Shown: positions 1-5,171 of the stretch, in pieces
How positions within the stretch are numbered: the stretch's first letter is position 1
How the letters are laid out: each line of letters opens with the position of its first letter
Assembly: GCA_031279735.1 (NCBI GenBank)
Contig: JAITHX010000182.1
Coordinates: forward strand, 1 to 5,171
Length of the DNA: 5,171 nt
Reading direction: 5' to 3'
Source of the DNA: Prevotellaceae bacterium
GTDB lineage: Bacteria; Bacteroidota; Bacteroidia; Bacteroidales; UBA932
Notes under the pieces: generated by a model
Told to the model about the DNA's origin: nothing
The model's input: only the letters and a program-made list of their open reading frames with translations
Databases searched by the model: none
Program-made: the position numbers and the translations under genes

Positions 1-453
1 GTCTATAATAATCTGAACGACATGGAGCGCGTTCAGCTCGGTCTCCGAATCCCGATTCTCGACTGGGGAAAGGGAAAGGGACGGGTGAAGATGGCGGAAT
101 CCAACGAAGAACTCGTCAAAGTGCAAATTCAACAGCAGCTGACGGATTTTGAACAGGAAATTCTCTTGCAGGTCAACCGCTACAACATGCAGCGCAATCA
201 ACTTCAAATTACCGCCAAAGCCGATACCATCGCTCAAAACAGATACAAGGTCTCCATGCAGCGTTACAGAATCGACAAAATCGACATCACGGAAATGAAC
301 AACGCGCAGCGCGACAGAGACAATGCCCTGATGAACTACGTTTCGGCAATGGGCAACTACTGGAATTACTATTATACCATAAGGCAAATGACGCTCTTCG
401 ACTGGATAGCCGACAAACCTCTCGAAACGGATTACGATAAACTTGTTCAATAG
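1..453 (+). CDS. TolC-family outer-membrane efflux protein, C-terminal part (5' truncated by window edge)
   Basis: The frame is open from base 1, so the ATG at 22 is almost certainly internal; 150 residues are visible before the TAG stop. Visible residues 16-28 (RIPILDWGKGKGR) match the 'P-I-x-D-W/x-G' strand-to-helix turn typical of outer-membrane efflux proteins. A long polar, Gln/Asn-rich amphipathic helical stretch follows (about residues 35-120), as in the periplasmic alpha-barrel. The end, around residues 120-135 (YWNYYYTIRQMTLFDW), resembles the last helix and closing 'YY-x-x-R-x-x-T-L' segment common in Bacteroidota members. Family knowledge: such proteins form trimeric outer-membrane channels for RND or ABC exporters or type I secretion. 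The partner pump and substrate cannot be told because upstream genes are outside the window. The C-terminus appears complete. mnmA begins 6 bases after the stop, so the two may share a transcript although the functions are unrelated. Confidence 0.85.
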   Translation, partial: VYNNLNDMERVQLGLRIPILDWGKGKGRVKMAESNEELVKVQIQQQLTDFEQEILLQVNRYNMQRNQLQITAKADTIAQNRYKVSMQRYRIDKIDITEMNNAQRDRDNALMNYVSAMGNYWNYYYTIRQMTLFDWIADKPLETDYDKLVQ

Positions 454-459
454 CCGCCA

Positions 460-1617
460 ATGAAGATAGTCGTGGGACTTTCCGGCGGCGTCGATTCGGC
501 GGTGGCGGCTTATCTGCTGAAACGCGAAGGACATGAAGTTGTCGCAGTGTTCATGAGGAATTGGCACGATTCCACCGGCACTCTCCACGGGGATTGTTCG
601 TGGGAGGAGGATGCCGACCTTGCCCGAATGGTTGCCCGCAAACTCGAAATACCTTTTGAATTTGTGGATTTGAGCGGCGAATATCGCCGCCGCGTGGTGG
701 ATTACATGTTTGCCGAATATGAAAAGGGACGAACTCCGAACCCCGATGTCCTTTGCAATCGCGAAATAAAATTCGACGCTTTTGTGAATGTCGCTCTCGA
801 ACTGGGCGCCGACAAGGTGGCGACGGGTCACTATTGCCGCGTTCTCGAAACCGAAGGCGTGTTCCGACTTCTGGCGGGACGCGATCCGGGCAAAGACCAG
901 AGTTATTTTCTGTGCGGACTTTCGCAGTCGCAACTCTCCGTCGCGCTTTTCCCGCTGGGAAACATGCTGAAATCCGAAGTGCGCCGCATTGCCGCCGAAC
1001 AGCGTTTGCCGAACGCCGACAAAAAGGATTCTCAGGGTATATGTTTCGTGGGAAAGGTTGACTTGCCCGTTTTTCTGCGCCAGAAGATAGCTCCGCGAAA
1101 GGGCGATGTCATTGAGATATTCCCCGATTTTTATCGAAACTTGCCCCAGCCCGACGCTTCCGACTACGCAGCGCTTTCAACTCCGCTGAAATATTCGCCC
1201 TCCGACGGAAAGAAAATAGGAACTCACGACGGCGCGTTTTATTATACTATAGGACAGCGAAAGGGGCTGAATATCGGAGGACACCGCGAACCGTTGTTCG
1301 TGGCGGCTATCGACGTCGAAACGAATACGGTTTATGTGGGCGAGGGAGACGCGCATCCGGGTTTGTTCCGCAAGGCTCTCTTTGTAGCCGCAGGCGAAAT
1401 TCACTGGATAAGAAAAGACCTTGCTATGCGCGCCGGCGAATCCCGACGTTTCGACCTGCGTATCAGATACCGTCAGCCGCTGCAAAAAGCCCGGATTGAA
1501 ATGCGCTCGGAGGGGCTTTATGTCCTTTTCGACGAACCGCAGCGCGGTATCACTTCCGGTCAGTTTGCCGCTTGGTACTCCGACGAGGAACTAATCGGGT
1601 CGGGAGTTATACAATAG
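460..1617 (+). CDS. mnmA: tRNA-specific 2-thiouridylase MnmA
   Basis: Cytoplasmic enzyme that adenylates U34 of tRNA-Lys, -Glu and -Gln and inserts sulfur to give 2-thiouridine, taking sulfur as an enzyme persulfide. The 385-residue protein has all family signatures: PP-loop SGGVDS at residues 8-13 (ATP pyrophosphatase fold); TPNPDVLCN at 92-100 with catalytic Cys99; ATGHY at 121-125; KDQSYFL at 145-151; DSQGICFVG at 190-198 with the second catalytic Cys195; YTIGQRKGLNIGG at 262-274; and a C-terminal beta-barrel domain with RIRYRQP at 334-340. Residues about 219-250 form an extra segment between the central and C-terminal domains, absent from the shorter E. coli-type protein and, from memory, present in flavobacterial and related homologues. 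The ATG at 460 lies 6 bases after the preceding stop and puts the PP-loop at the usual distance from the N-terminus. No clear Shine-Dalgarno is seen, which is normal in Bacteroidota. The gene looks intact. Confidence 0.97.
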   Translation: MKIVVGLSGGVDSAVAAYLLKREGHEVVAVFMRNWHDSTGTLHGDCSWEEDADLARMVARKLEIPFEFVDLSGEYRRRVVDYMFAEYEKGRTPNPDVLCNREIKFDAFVNVALELGADKVATGHYCRVLETEGVFRLLAGRDPGKDQSYFLCGLSQSQLSVALFPLGNMLKSEVRRIAAEQRLPNADKKDSQGICFVGKVDLPVFLRQKIAPRKGDVIEIFPDFYRNLPQPDASDYAALSTPLKYSPSDGKKIGTHDGAFYYTIGQRKGLNIGGHREPLFVAAIDVETNTVYVGEGDAHPGLFRKALFVAAGEIHWIRKDLAMRAGESRRFDLRIRYRQPLQKARIEMRSEGLYVLFDEPQRGITSGQFAAWYSDEELIGSGVIQ

Positions 1618-1636
1618 TTGAACCGCAAGGGTTATT

Positions 1637-1663
1637 CAAATGTTAATTACACAAATGTTAATT
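1637..1663 (+). repeat. 12-base direct repeat (15-base period) upstream of the metallophosphoesterase gene
   Basis: The word caaatgttaatt occurs at 1637-1648 and again, exactly, at 1652-1663, so the copies start 15 bases apart. They lie in the only sizeable gap between genes in the left part of the window (1618-1672, AT-rich), ending 9 bases before the ATG at 1673. A tandem binding site for a regulator, part of a promoter or leader, or a small chance duplication are all possible. I cannot place a convincing Bacteroidota promoter (TTTG/TAnnTTTG) on the + strand here. The repeat is directly visible; any function is unproven. Confidence 0.6.
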
Positions 1664-1672
1664 TAATTCAAT

Positions 1673-2806
1673 ATGAAAAAATTTAAGAATTTATTCACGG
1701 TTTTGCTGGCGCTGATTGTCGCAACCGAAGTGCAGGCAATAAAGATTACGCACGGACCTTATCTCTGCGATATGACTTCCGACGGGGTAACGATAGTCTG
1801 GACAACGGATAAGCCCGGCGTCGCATGGGCGGAGTATGCTCCCGATACTCCCGAAAGCTTTTATGCGGAGGCTCGCCCCAAAGTATTTGAATCGGTGGCG
1901 GGACGCAAACTTGCAACCGAAACAGTGCATCGCGTCAGACTTAAGGGGCTGAAATCCGGCGCTTCGTATCGTTACCGGGTTTGTACGCAGGAAGTCGCCT
2001 ACAATTCCAAAACGCGAACCACTACTCACGGCGCCGTTGCCTCGACAAGCACATGGACGAAAAATCGTTTCAAGTTTAAGACTTTCGACGAGAAAAAGAA
2101 GAAGCTCTCCTTTCTTATCTTCAACGATGTGCACGGCAGGGCATCCTTCATGAGGGAAACGAGCAAAGCCGTCAATTTCGATTCGCTTGACTTCGTGCTG
2201 ATGAACGGCGACATGTCGAATCATGTCAGCGACGAAGCAATGATCTTCAAGGGTTACATGGATACCGCCGTTTCGATGTTCGCCACGCGGATCCCCATAG
2301 TTTATGCGCGGGGCAACCACGAGGCGCGAGGCACGTTTGCCAACGACCTGATAAAGTATTTCCCCACGCGCAGCGGCAATTTCTACTATATGTTTTCCAT
2401 CGGCGACGTGTGTTTCACGGTGCTGGACTGCGGCGAGGACAAACCCGACAGCGATGTGGAATACTACGGACTTGCAGACTATGATGCCTACCGCGAGGAA
2501 CAAGCCGAGTGGCTCTCGAAAAATGTTGCTTCCGACGAATTTAAAAACGCCTCCACCCGCATCGTTTTTCTGCATATCCCGCCGACGGTCGAGGACTGGC
2601 ACGGCAACAATCATCTGCGCAAAACGCTAATGCCCATACTGAATCGAGCGGGCGTCAACATGATGTTCTGCGGACACACTCACGAATATTCATATCATCC
2701 CGCCAACAGCGAATCGGCTTTTCCCATTATGATCAACGGTAACGATGCTTGTGTCCTGGTCACCGTAGCCAACGGGAAAATCGACTTCTCCGTAAAAAAA
2801 CCGTGA
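1673..2806 (+). CDS. Secreted metallophosphoesterase with N-terminal FnIII-like (purple acid phosphatase-type) domain
   Basis: Predicted exported calcineurin-like phosphoesterase of 377 residues. Residues 1-22 form a signal peptide: basic start MKKFKN, hydrophobic core LFTVLLALIVA, and a likely signal peptidase I cut after VQA (22). Residues about 25-138 resemble the fibronectin-III-like domain of purple acid phosphatases (GPYLCDMTSDGVTIVWTTD; later YRYRV). The catalytic domain carries the two-metal ligand series: D152 and H154 (FNDVHG), GD at 179-180, GNHE at 214-217, H301 (FLHIPP) and GHTHE at 334-338. Known for the family: hydrolysis of phosphomonoesters or phosphodiesters using a Fe/Mn/Zn pair; the substrate here is unknown. 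No lipobox Cys is seen, so a periplasmic or secreted soluble protein is likelier than a lipoprotein. An A-rich, AT-rich leader precedes the ATG. The TGA stop overlaps the GTG start of the next gene (shared GTGA), suggesting translational coupling. Confidence 0.9.
   Translation: MKKFKNLFTVLLALIVATEVQAIKITHGPYLCDMTSDGVTIVWTTDKPGVAWAEYAPDTPESFYAEARPKVFESVAGRKLATETVHRVRLKGLKSGASYRYRVCTQEVAYNSKTRTTTHGAVASTSTWTKNRFKFKTFDEKKKKLSFLIFNDVHGRASFMRETSKAVNFDSLDFVLMNGDMSNHVSDEAMIFKGYMDTAVSMFATRIPIVYARGNHEARGTFANDLIKYFPTRSGNFYYMFSIGDVCFTVLDCGEDKPDSDVEYYGLADYDAYREEQAEWLSKNVASDEFKNASTRIVFLHIPPTVEDWHGNNHLRKTLMPILNRAGVNMMFCGHTHEYSYHPANSESAFPIMINGNDACVLVTVANGKIDFSVKKP
2794..2800 (+). other. In-frame A_AAA_AAA heptamer at the phosphoesterase/SDR junction (possible slippage site or A-rich ribosome-binding element)
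   Basis: Seven consecutive A residues cover the third base of codon 374 (GTA) and the two Lys codons 375-376 of the phosphoesterase, which has the X_XXY_YYZ phase of a -1 slippery site. A one-base backward slip would bypass the TGA at 2804 and continue in the frame of the downstream SDR, through its GTG at 2803, making a fusion. Downstream pairing is weak: accgt at 2800-2804 can pair with acggt at 2824-2828, and a 4-bp hairpin with one G-U pair lies at 2807-2818. An A-rich stretch just before a start is also the usual translation-initiation context in Bacteroidota, and that is the simpler reading. Sequence and phase are certain; function is not. Confidence 0.35.
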
Positions 2807-3609
2807 GCGGGTTCCTGCGGAAAACGGTACTGATAACCGGAGGGGCGTCGGGTATAGGCAAAATCATGAGTCGTCTGTCTCTTGAACGGGGCGCCAGCGT
2901 GGTTGTATGGGACATCAACGCACAGGCGCTGACCGATACCGTCGCCGAGCTTTCCCGAACGGGAAGCATCGTCGGCTATCGGGCGGATCTTTCCGATTGC
3001 GAACAAATCACGCAAACGGCGCGAAAAACAATAGCCGAAGTCGGTATGATCGACATCCTCATCAACAATGCCGGCGTCGTGACGGGCGACTTTTTTCACG
3101 CGCACGAACCCGAAGACATCGCCCAGACTGTTGCCGTCAATATGCTTGCCCCGATGTATCTCACCCGAATATTTCTTCGCGACGCGATAGCCCGCAAATC
3201 GGGACACGTCTGCAACATCGCATCCATGGCGAGTTTGATCTCCAATCCGAAAATGTCGGTGTACGCGGCGAGCAAATGGGCGATAACCGGTTGGTCGGAC
3301 AGTCTGCGGCTGGAAATGACGCGGCTGAAAACGCAAGTCAAGGTCACTACCGTCCTGCCCTACTATATCAATACCGGCATGTTCGACGGCGTGCGCTCCC
3401 TCATTCCTCTTCTCGATCAGGAGAAAGTCGCCCTGAAAATCATTCGGGCAATCGAACGCGACCGAATATTTCTCGACATGCCATGCAGTCATAGATTAGT
3501 GCGTCTGATGCAGGGACTGTTGCCCGTGCGGTGGTTCGACCTCGTCGCGGGCGAATGGCTGGGCATCTATCGCACCATGGAACACTTCACAGGAAGAAAA
3601 ACGAATTGA
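2803..3609 (+). CDS. Short-chain dehydrogenase/reductase, RDH10/SDR16C-like (probable hydrophobic alcohol dehydrogenase)
   Basis: Classical SDR of 268 residues from the GTG at 2803. Rossmann fold: cofactor loop TGGASGIG at 12-19, acidic residue D37 after beta-2 (VVWDIN), which usually favours NAD(H), D62 (ADLSD), and NNAG at 88-91. Active site: N113, S141, Y154 and K158 (YAASK). The VVWDIN motif, the PYYINTGMF segment at 186-194 after the active site, and the tail (LLPVRW...GIYRTMEHFTGRK) resemble the SDR16C group (retinol dehydrogenase 10, 17-beta-HSD 11), which oxidises retinoids, steroids or other hydrophobic alcohols. The open frame extends upstream to a TTG at 2749, but those codons lie inside the phosphoesterase and the Rossmann start VLITGG fits the GTG, which overlaps the upstream TGA by GTGA. 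No membrane anchor is apparent. An ALDH3-type gene follows by 5 bases, supporting alcohol to aldehyde to acid oxidation; the substrate is unknown. Confidence 0.88.
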   Translation: MSGFLRKTVLITGGASGIGKIMSRLSLERGASVVVWDINAQALTDTVAELSRTGSIVGYRADLSDCEQITQTARKTIAEVGMIDILINNAGVVTGDFFHAHEPEDIAQTVAVNMLAPMYLTRIFLRDAIARKSGHVCNIASMASLISNPKMSVYAASKWAITGWSDSLRLEMTRLKTQVKVTTVLPYYINTGMFDGVRSLIPLLDQEKVALKIIRAIERDRIFLDMPCSHRLVRLMQGLLPVRWFDLVAGEWLGIYRTMEHFTGRKTN

Positions 3610-3614
3610 AAATC

Positions 3615-4991
3615 ATGCAAAATACACCGGAATCGGTCATCGACCGCAACCTGAAACAACAGAGACTCTTTTTCGCCTCCCACCGTACTCGCGACGTCTC
3701 TTTCCGTCTCCAACAGCTCAAACGATTGAAAGAGGCAGTCCTCAGTCATCGGGACAAGATTGCCGACGCTCTGCGGAACGACTTGCACAAGTCGCCCGAA
3801 GAAGCCTTCCTGACGGAAACAGGCATAGTCCTCACCGAAATCAGGCATCACATAAAACATCTCGAACGCTGGGCGAAACCGCAAAGAGTGCGTACTCCTA
3901 TACATGTTTTGCCGTCCGGAAGCCGCATCATCCACGAACCGCTGGGCGTCGTCCTGATTATCGCTCCGTGGAATTATCCCTTCCAGCTCCTTTTCAACCC
4001 ACTGGTCGGAGCCATATCGGCGGGCTGCTGCGCCATGCTGAAAACCTCGCCCTACGCGCCCGCCACCGCCGCGGTGATGACCGAGATAATCGAACAGTGT
4101 TTTCCGCCCGAATACATCTCCATAACCCACGGCAACAGGACGGTGAACGAGGCTCTGCTGTCGCGGAAATTCGACCTCCTGTTCTTCACCGGCAGTCCCG
4201 ACACCGGAAAGGCTGTCATGCGCGCCGCCGCCGAACACCTGACGCCCGTCATTCTGGAACTTGGAGGCAAAAGCCCCTGCATTGTGGACGAACGGGCAAA
4301 CTTGGAACTTGCCGCAAGGCGCGTGGCGTGGGGAAAAACCGTCAACGCCGGACAGACTTGCATCGCGCCCGACTATCTGTTGGCACACGTCAGCGTAAAG
4401 GAGCGATTCATCGAAAATTACAAGCGCGCCATCATCGCCATGTACGGGGAGGACTGCAAGCTCAGCCCTCATTATCCGCGCATAGTCAGCGTCGCCGCCG
4501 TCGAGCGACTGCAAAAACTGATGCAGCGCGGCACAATTCTGTTCGGCGGAGAAACCGACGCGGAGCAAAGATACGTCGCCCCGACAATCATCGACGACGT
4601 ACTGCCCGACGACCCGATTATGCGCGAAGAGATATTCGGACCTCTGTTGCCCGTTATGACCTACGAACGAATCGACGAAGCAGTCGAGTTCGTGAATCAA
4701 CGACCCAAACCTTTGGCGCTTTACTATTTCGGCGAAAACAAACGCGCTTCCGAAATATTGAGCCGCACCACGTCCGGCGGCGCGTGCATCAACGACACTA
4801 TCATGCACATTGCCAACCATCATTTGCCTTTCGGCGGCGTCGGCAACAGCGGAACAGGCCGCTATCACGGACGGGACAGCTTCGCGGCGTTCAGCAATCC
4901 GCGTTCGGTGGTCGTGTCCTCGCGGCTGATAGACCTCCCGTTCCGGTATCCGCCGTTTAAGTATTTTAAAGTTGTTAGAAAGTTGTTATAA
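3615..4991 (+). CDS. Aldehyde dehydrogenase, ALDH3 family (fatty/aromatic aldehyde dehydrogenase-like)
   Basis: NAD(P)-dependent aldehyde dehydrogenase of 458 residues, a normal length for the ALDH3 branch, which lacks the N-terminal extension of ALDH1/2-type enzymes. Visible motifs: APWNYPFQL at 117-125 with oxyanion-hole N120; cofactor lysine K143 (MLKTSPYAP, where KPS is usual, so a Pro-to-Thr change); FTGSPDTGK at 191-199; ELGGKSP at 215-221 with general base E215; NAGQTCIAPDY at 244-254 with nucleophile C249; EEIFGPLLPV at 338-347; and LPFGGVGNSGTGRYHG at 404-419. The tail RYPPFKYFKVVRKLL is typical of ALDH3, and there is no hydrophobic C-terminal anchor of the kind in mammalian ALDH3A2, so a soluble enzyme is expected. 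The ATG at 3615 is chosen, 5 bases after the SDR stop; a TTG at 3606 overlapping that stop would add three residues. Pairing with the SDR suggests oxidation of the aldehyde it forms. The last codons lie inside an 11-base repeat. Confidence 0.94.
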   Translation: MQNTPESVIDRNLKQQRLFFASHRTRDVSFRLQQLKRLKEAVLSHRDKIADALRNDLHKSPEEAFLTETGIVLTEIRHHIKHLERWAKPQRVRTPIHVLPSGSRIIHEPLGVVLIIAPWNYPFQLLFNPLVGAISAGCCAMLKTSPYAPATAAVMTEIIEQCFPPEYISITHGNRTVNEALLSRKFDLLFFTGSPDTGKAVMRAAAEHLTPVILELGGKSPCIVDERANLELAARRVAWGKTVNAGQTCIAPDYLLAHVSVKERFIENYKRAIIAMYGEDCKLSPHYPRIVSVAAVERLQKLMQRGTILFGGETDAEQRYVAPTIIDDVLPDDPIMREEIFGPLLPVMTYERIDEAVEFVNQRPKPLALYYFGENKRASEILSRTTSGGACINDTIMHIANHHLPFGGVGNSGTGRYHGRDSFAAFSNPRSVVVSSRLIDLPFRYPPFKYFKVVRKLL

Positions 4992-5014
4992 GGTTGTTAT
5001 ACAATTGCTATACG
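4971..5014 (+). repeat. 11-base-period tandem repeat crossing the aldehyde dehydrogenase stop codon
   Basis: Four units begin exactly 11 bases apart: gttgttagaaa at 4971, gttgttataag at 4982, gttgttataca at 4993, and the degenerate attgctatacg at 5004. The first three share gttgtta exactly. The array encodes the last residues of the aldehyde dehydrogenase (VVRKLL) and continues past the TAA at 4989-4991 into non-coding DNA, so coding constraint alone does not explain it. An 11-base spacing is about one helical turn, so phased protein contacts are conceivable. Replication slippage is the simpler origin. Confidence 0.6.
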
Positions 5015-5120
5015 GTAATGGCGTGAATCCGTTGAAAGGTATTATTTCTGCGGTTCTGCCGTGAATTGTGTGGAAAAAGTTTGCGTGTTTTTTCACCGCG
5101 TTGCAGTGTTTTTGTAACGC

Positions 5121-5160
5121 AAGGGGCGCAAGGGCTTCGCAAAGGGCGCAAGGGCTTCGC
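5121..5160 (+). repeat. 20-base tandem repeat, two copies, at the right edge
   Basis: The 20-base units at 5121-5140 and 5141-5160 differ only at their third base (g versus a); each contains gggcgcaagggcttcgc. Both hold the word gcgcaagg, which recurs in near-inverted form at 5163-5171 (cctttgcgc). The repeats are GC-rich and lie in non-coding DNA after the gene cluster. GC-rich intergenic repeats built on cgcaaagg/cctttgcg words are something I recall from Bacteroidota genomes, but I cannot check a family name. The array probably continues beyond the window. Confidence 0.7.
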
Positions 5161-5171
5161 GTCCTTTGCGC
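5146..5171 (+). other. Inverted repeat / hairpin at the end of the tandem repeat
   Basis: gcgcaagg at 5146-5153 pairs with cctttgcgc at 5163-5171: six pairs (gcgcaa with ttgcgc), a one-base T bulge, then gg with cc, closing a loop at 5154-5162. The same right arm can instead pair with cgcaaagg at 5138-5145 without a bulge. No T tract is visible because the window ends here, so its use as a terminator cannot be judged. It may be part of a larger palindromic intergenic repeat. Confidence 0.45.

Larger units (their letters stand above)
4992..5171. other. Non-coding 3' region after the aldehyde dehydrogenase gene
   Basis: No credible gene is seen in these 180 bases on either strand. The region holds the end of the 11-base-period repeat, then about 80 bases of plain sequence. 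A weak stem-loop follows: gcgttgc at 5098-5104 can pair with gtaacgc at 5114-5120 (one G-U pair, 9-base loop). It is followed by a purine-rich run rather than a T tract, so it is not a classical intrinsic terminator, though the transcript may end around here. A 20-base tandem repeat then runs to the window edge. Confidence 0.5.

Noticed and set aside
1637..1663. Minus-strand promoter (TAnnTTTG-like words in the reverse complement of the direct repeat)
   Set aside because: The reverse strand reads taacatttg, one base too long for the consensus, and no minus-strand gene lies downstream of it.
1691..2614. A 307-codon open frame on the minus strand opposite the phosphoesterase gene
   Set aside because: The + strand protein has a signal peptide and a complete metal-ligand set. 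The antisense product shows no family signature, and this is expected codon-bias shadowing.
2749..2802. Upstream TTG start for the SDR, adding 18 residues
   Set aside because: The extra codons lie wholly inside the phosphoesterase, encode an Arg-rich stretch unlike an SDR N-terminus, and the GTG at 2803 puts the Rossmann start at the usual place.
2695..3492. A 265-codon minus-strand frame spanning the phosphoesterase end and the SDR gene
   Set aside because: It crosses a real gene junction, has no recognisable motif and is opposite a textbook SDR.
3531..3614. Upstream GTG start for the aldehyde dehydrogenase, adding 28 residues
   Set aside because: This would overlap the SDR gene by 79 bases and give a His/Arg-rich leader not typical of ALDH3; ATG 3615 (or TTG 3606) fits the gene spacing better.
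3567..4868. A 433-codon open frame on the minus strand opposite the aldehyde dehydrogenase gene
   Set aside because: The opposite strand encodes an ALDH with every catalytic motif intact. The antisense translation has no recognisable domain and seems compositionally odd; it is open because the real gene seldom uses codons whose complements are stops in that phase.
3968..4960. A 330-codon + strand frame inside the aldehyde dehydrogenase gene
   Set aside because: The product is very rich in Arg and His with no domain pattern, typical of an out-of-frame reading of a balanced-to-GC-rich gene.
5098..5120. Intrinsic terminator after the aldehyde dehydrogenase gene
   Set aside because: A 7-bp stem with one G-U pair and a 9-base T-rich loop is present, but no T tract follows the stem on the + strand, so I do not call it a terminator.
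5121..5171. CRISPR array or iteron origin
   Set aside because: There are only two adjacent 20-base copies with no spacers, and no cas or replication gene in the window.

Overview
The window reads as an ordinary chromosomal stretch from a member of the Bacteroidota, probably Bacteroidales-like; the genus cannot be told. Four things point there. The outer-membrane efflux protein ends in the style of that phylum. MnmA carries the extra segment that I recall from flavobacterial and related homologues. There is a secreted purple-acid-phosphatase-like metallophosphoesterase of a type common in these bacteria. Gene starts are preceded by A-rich sequence rather than by clear Shine-Dalgarno motifs. 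Base composition looks close to balanced or slightly GC-rich by eye; it was not counted.

All five genes lie on the + strand and are tightly packed. From the left: the C-terminal part of a TolC-family outer-membrane efflux protein (cut by the window edge), then after 6 bases mnmA (tRNA 2-thiouridylase). A 55-base AT-rich gap with a 12-base direct repeat follows. Next comes a secreted metallophosphoesterase with an N-terminal fibronectin-III-like domain. Its stop overlaps the GTG start of a classical short-chain dehydrogenase/reductase of the RDH10/SDR16C type, and 5 bases after that gene begins an ALDH3-type aldehyde dehydrogenase. The last 180 bases are non-coding and rich in repeats: an 11-base-period repeat runs across the aldehyde dehydrogenase stop codon, and a 20-base tandem repeat with a hairpin runs into the right edge.

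The SDR and ALDH3 pair suggests a two-step alcohol to aldehyde to acid oxidation, probably of a long-chain or otherwise hydrophobic substrate; this is inference from family and adjacency. The phosphoesterase is exported while the two oxidoreductases are predicted cytoplasmic, so co-transcription need not mean a shared reaction. mnmA is a housekeeping tRNA-modification gene.

I see no clear novel system. The points most worth a second look are the in-frame A_AAA_AAA heptamer at the phosphoesterase/SDR junction, the two 3' repeat clusters, and the SDR-ALDH3 module.
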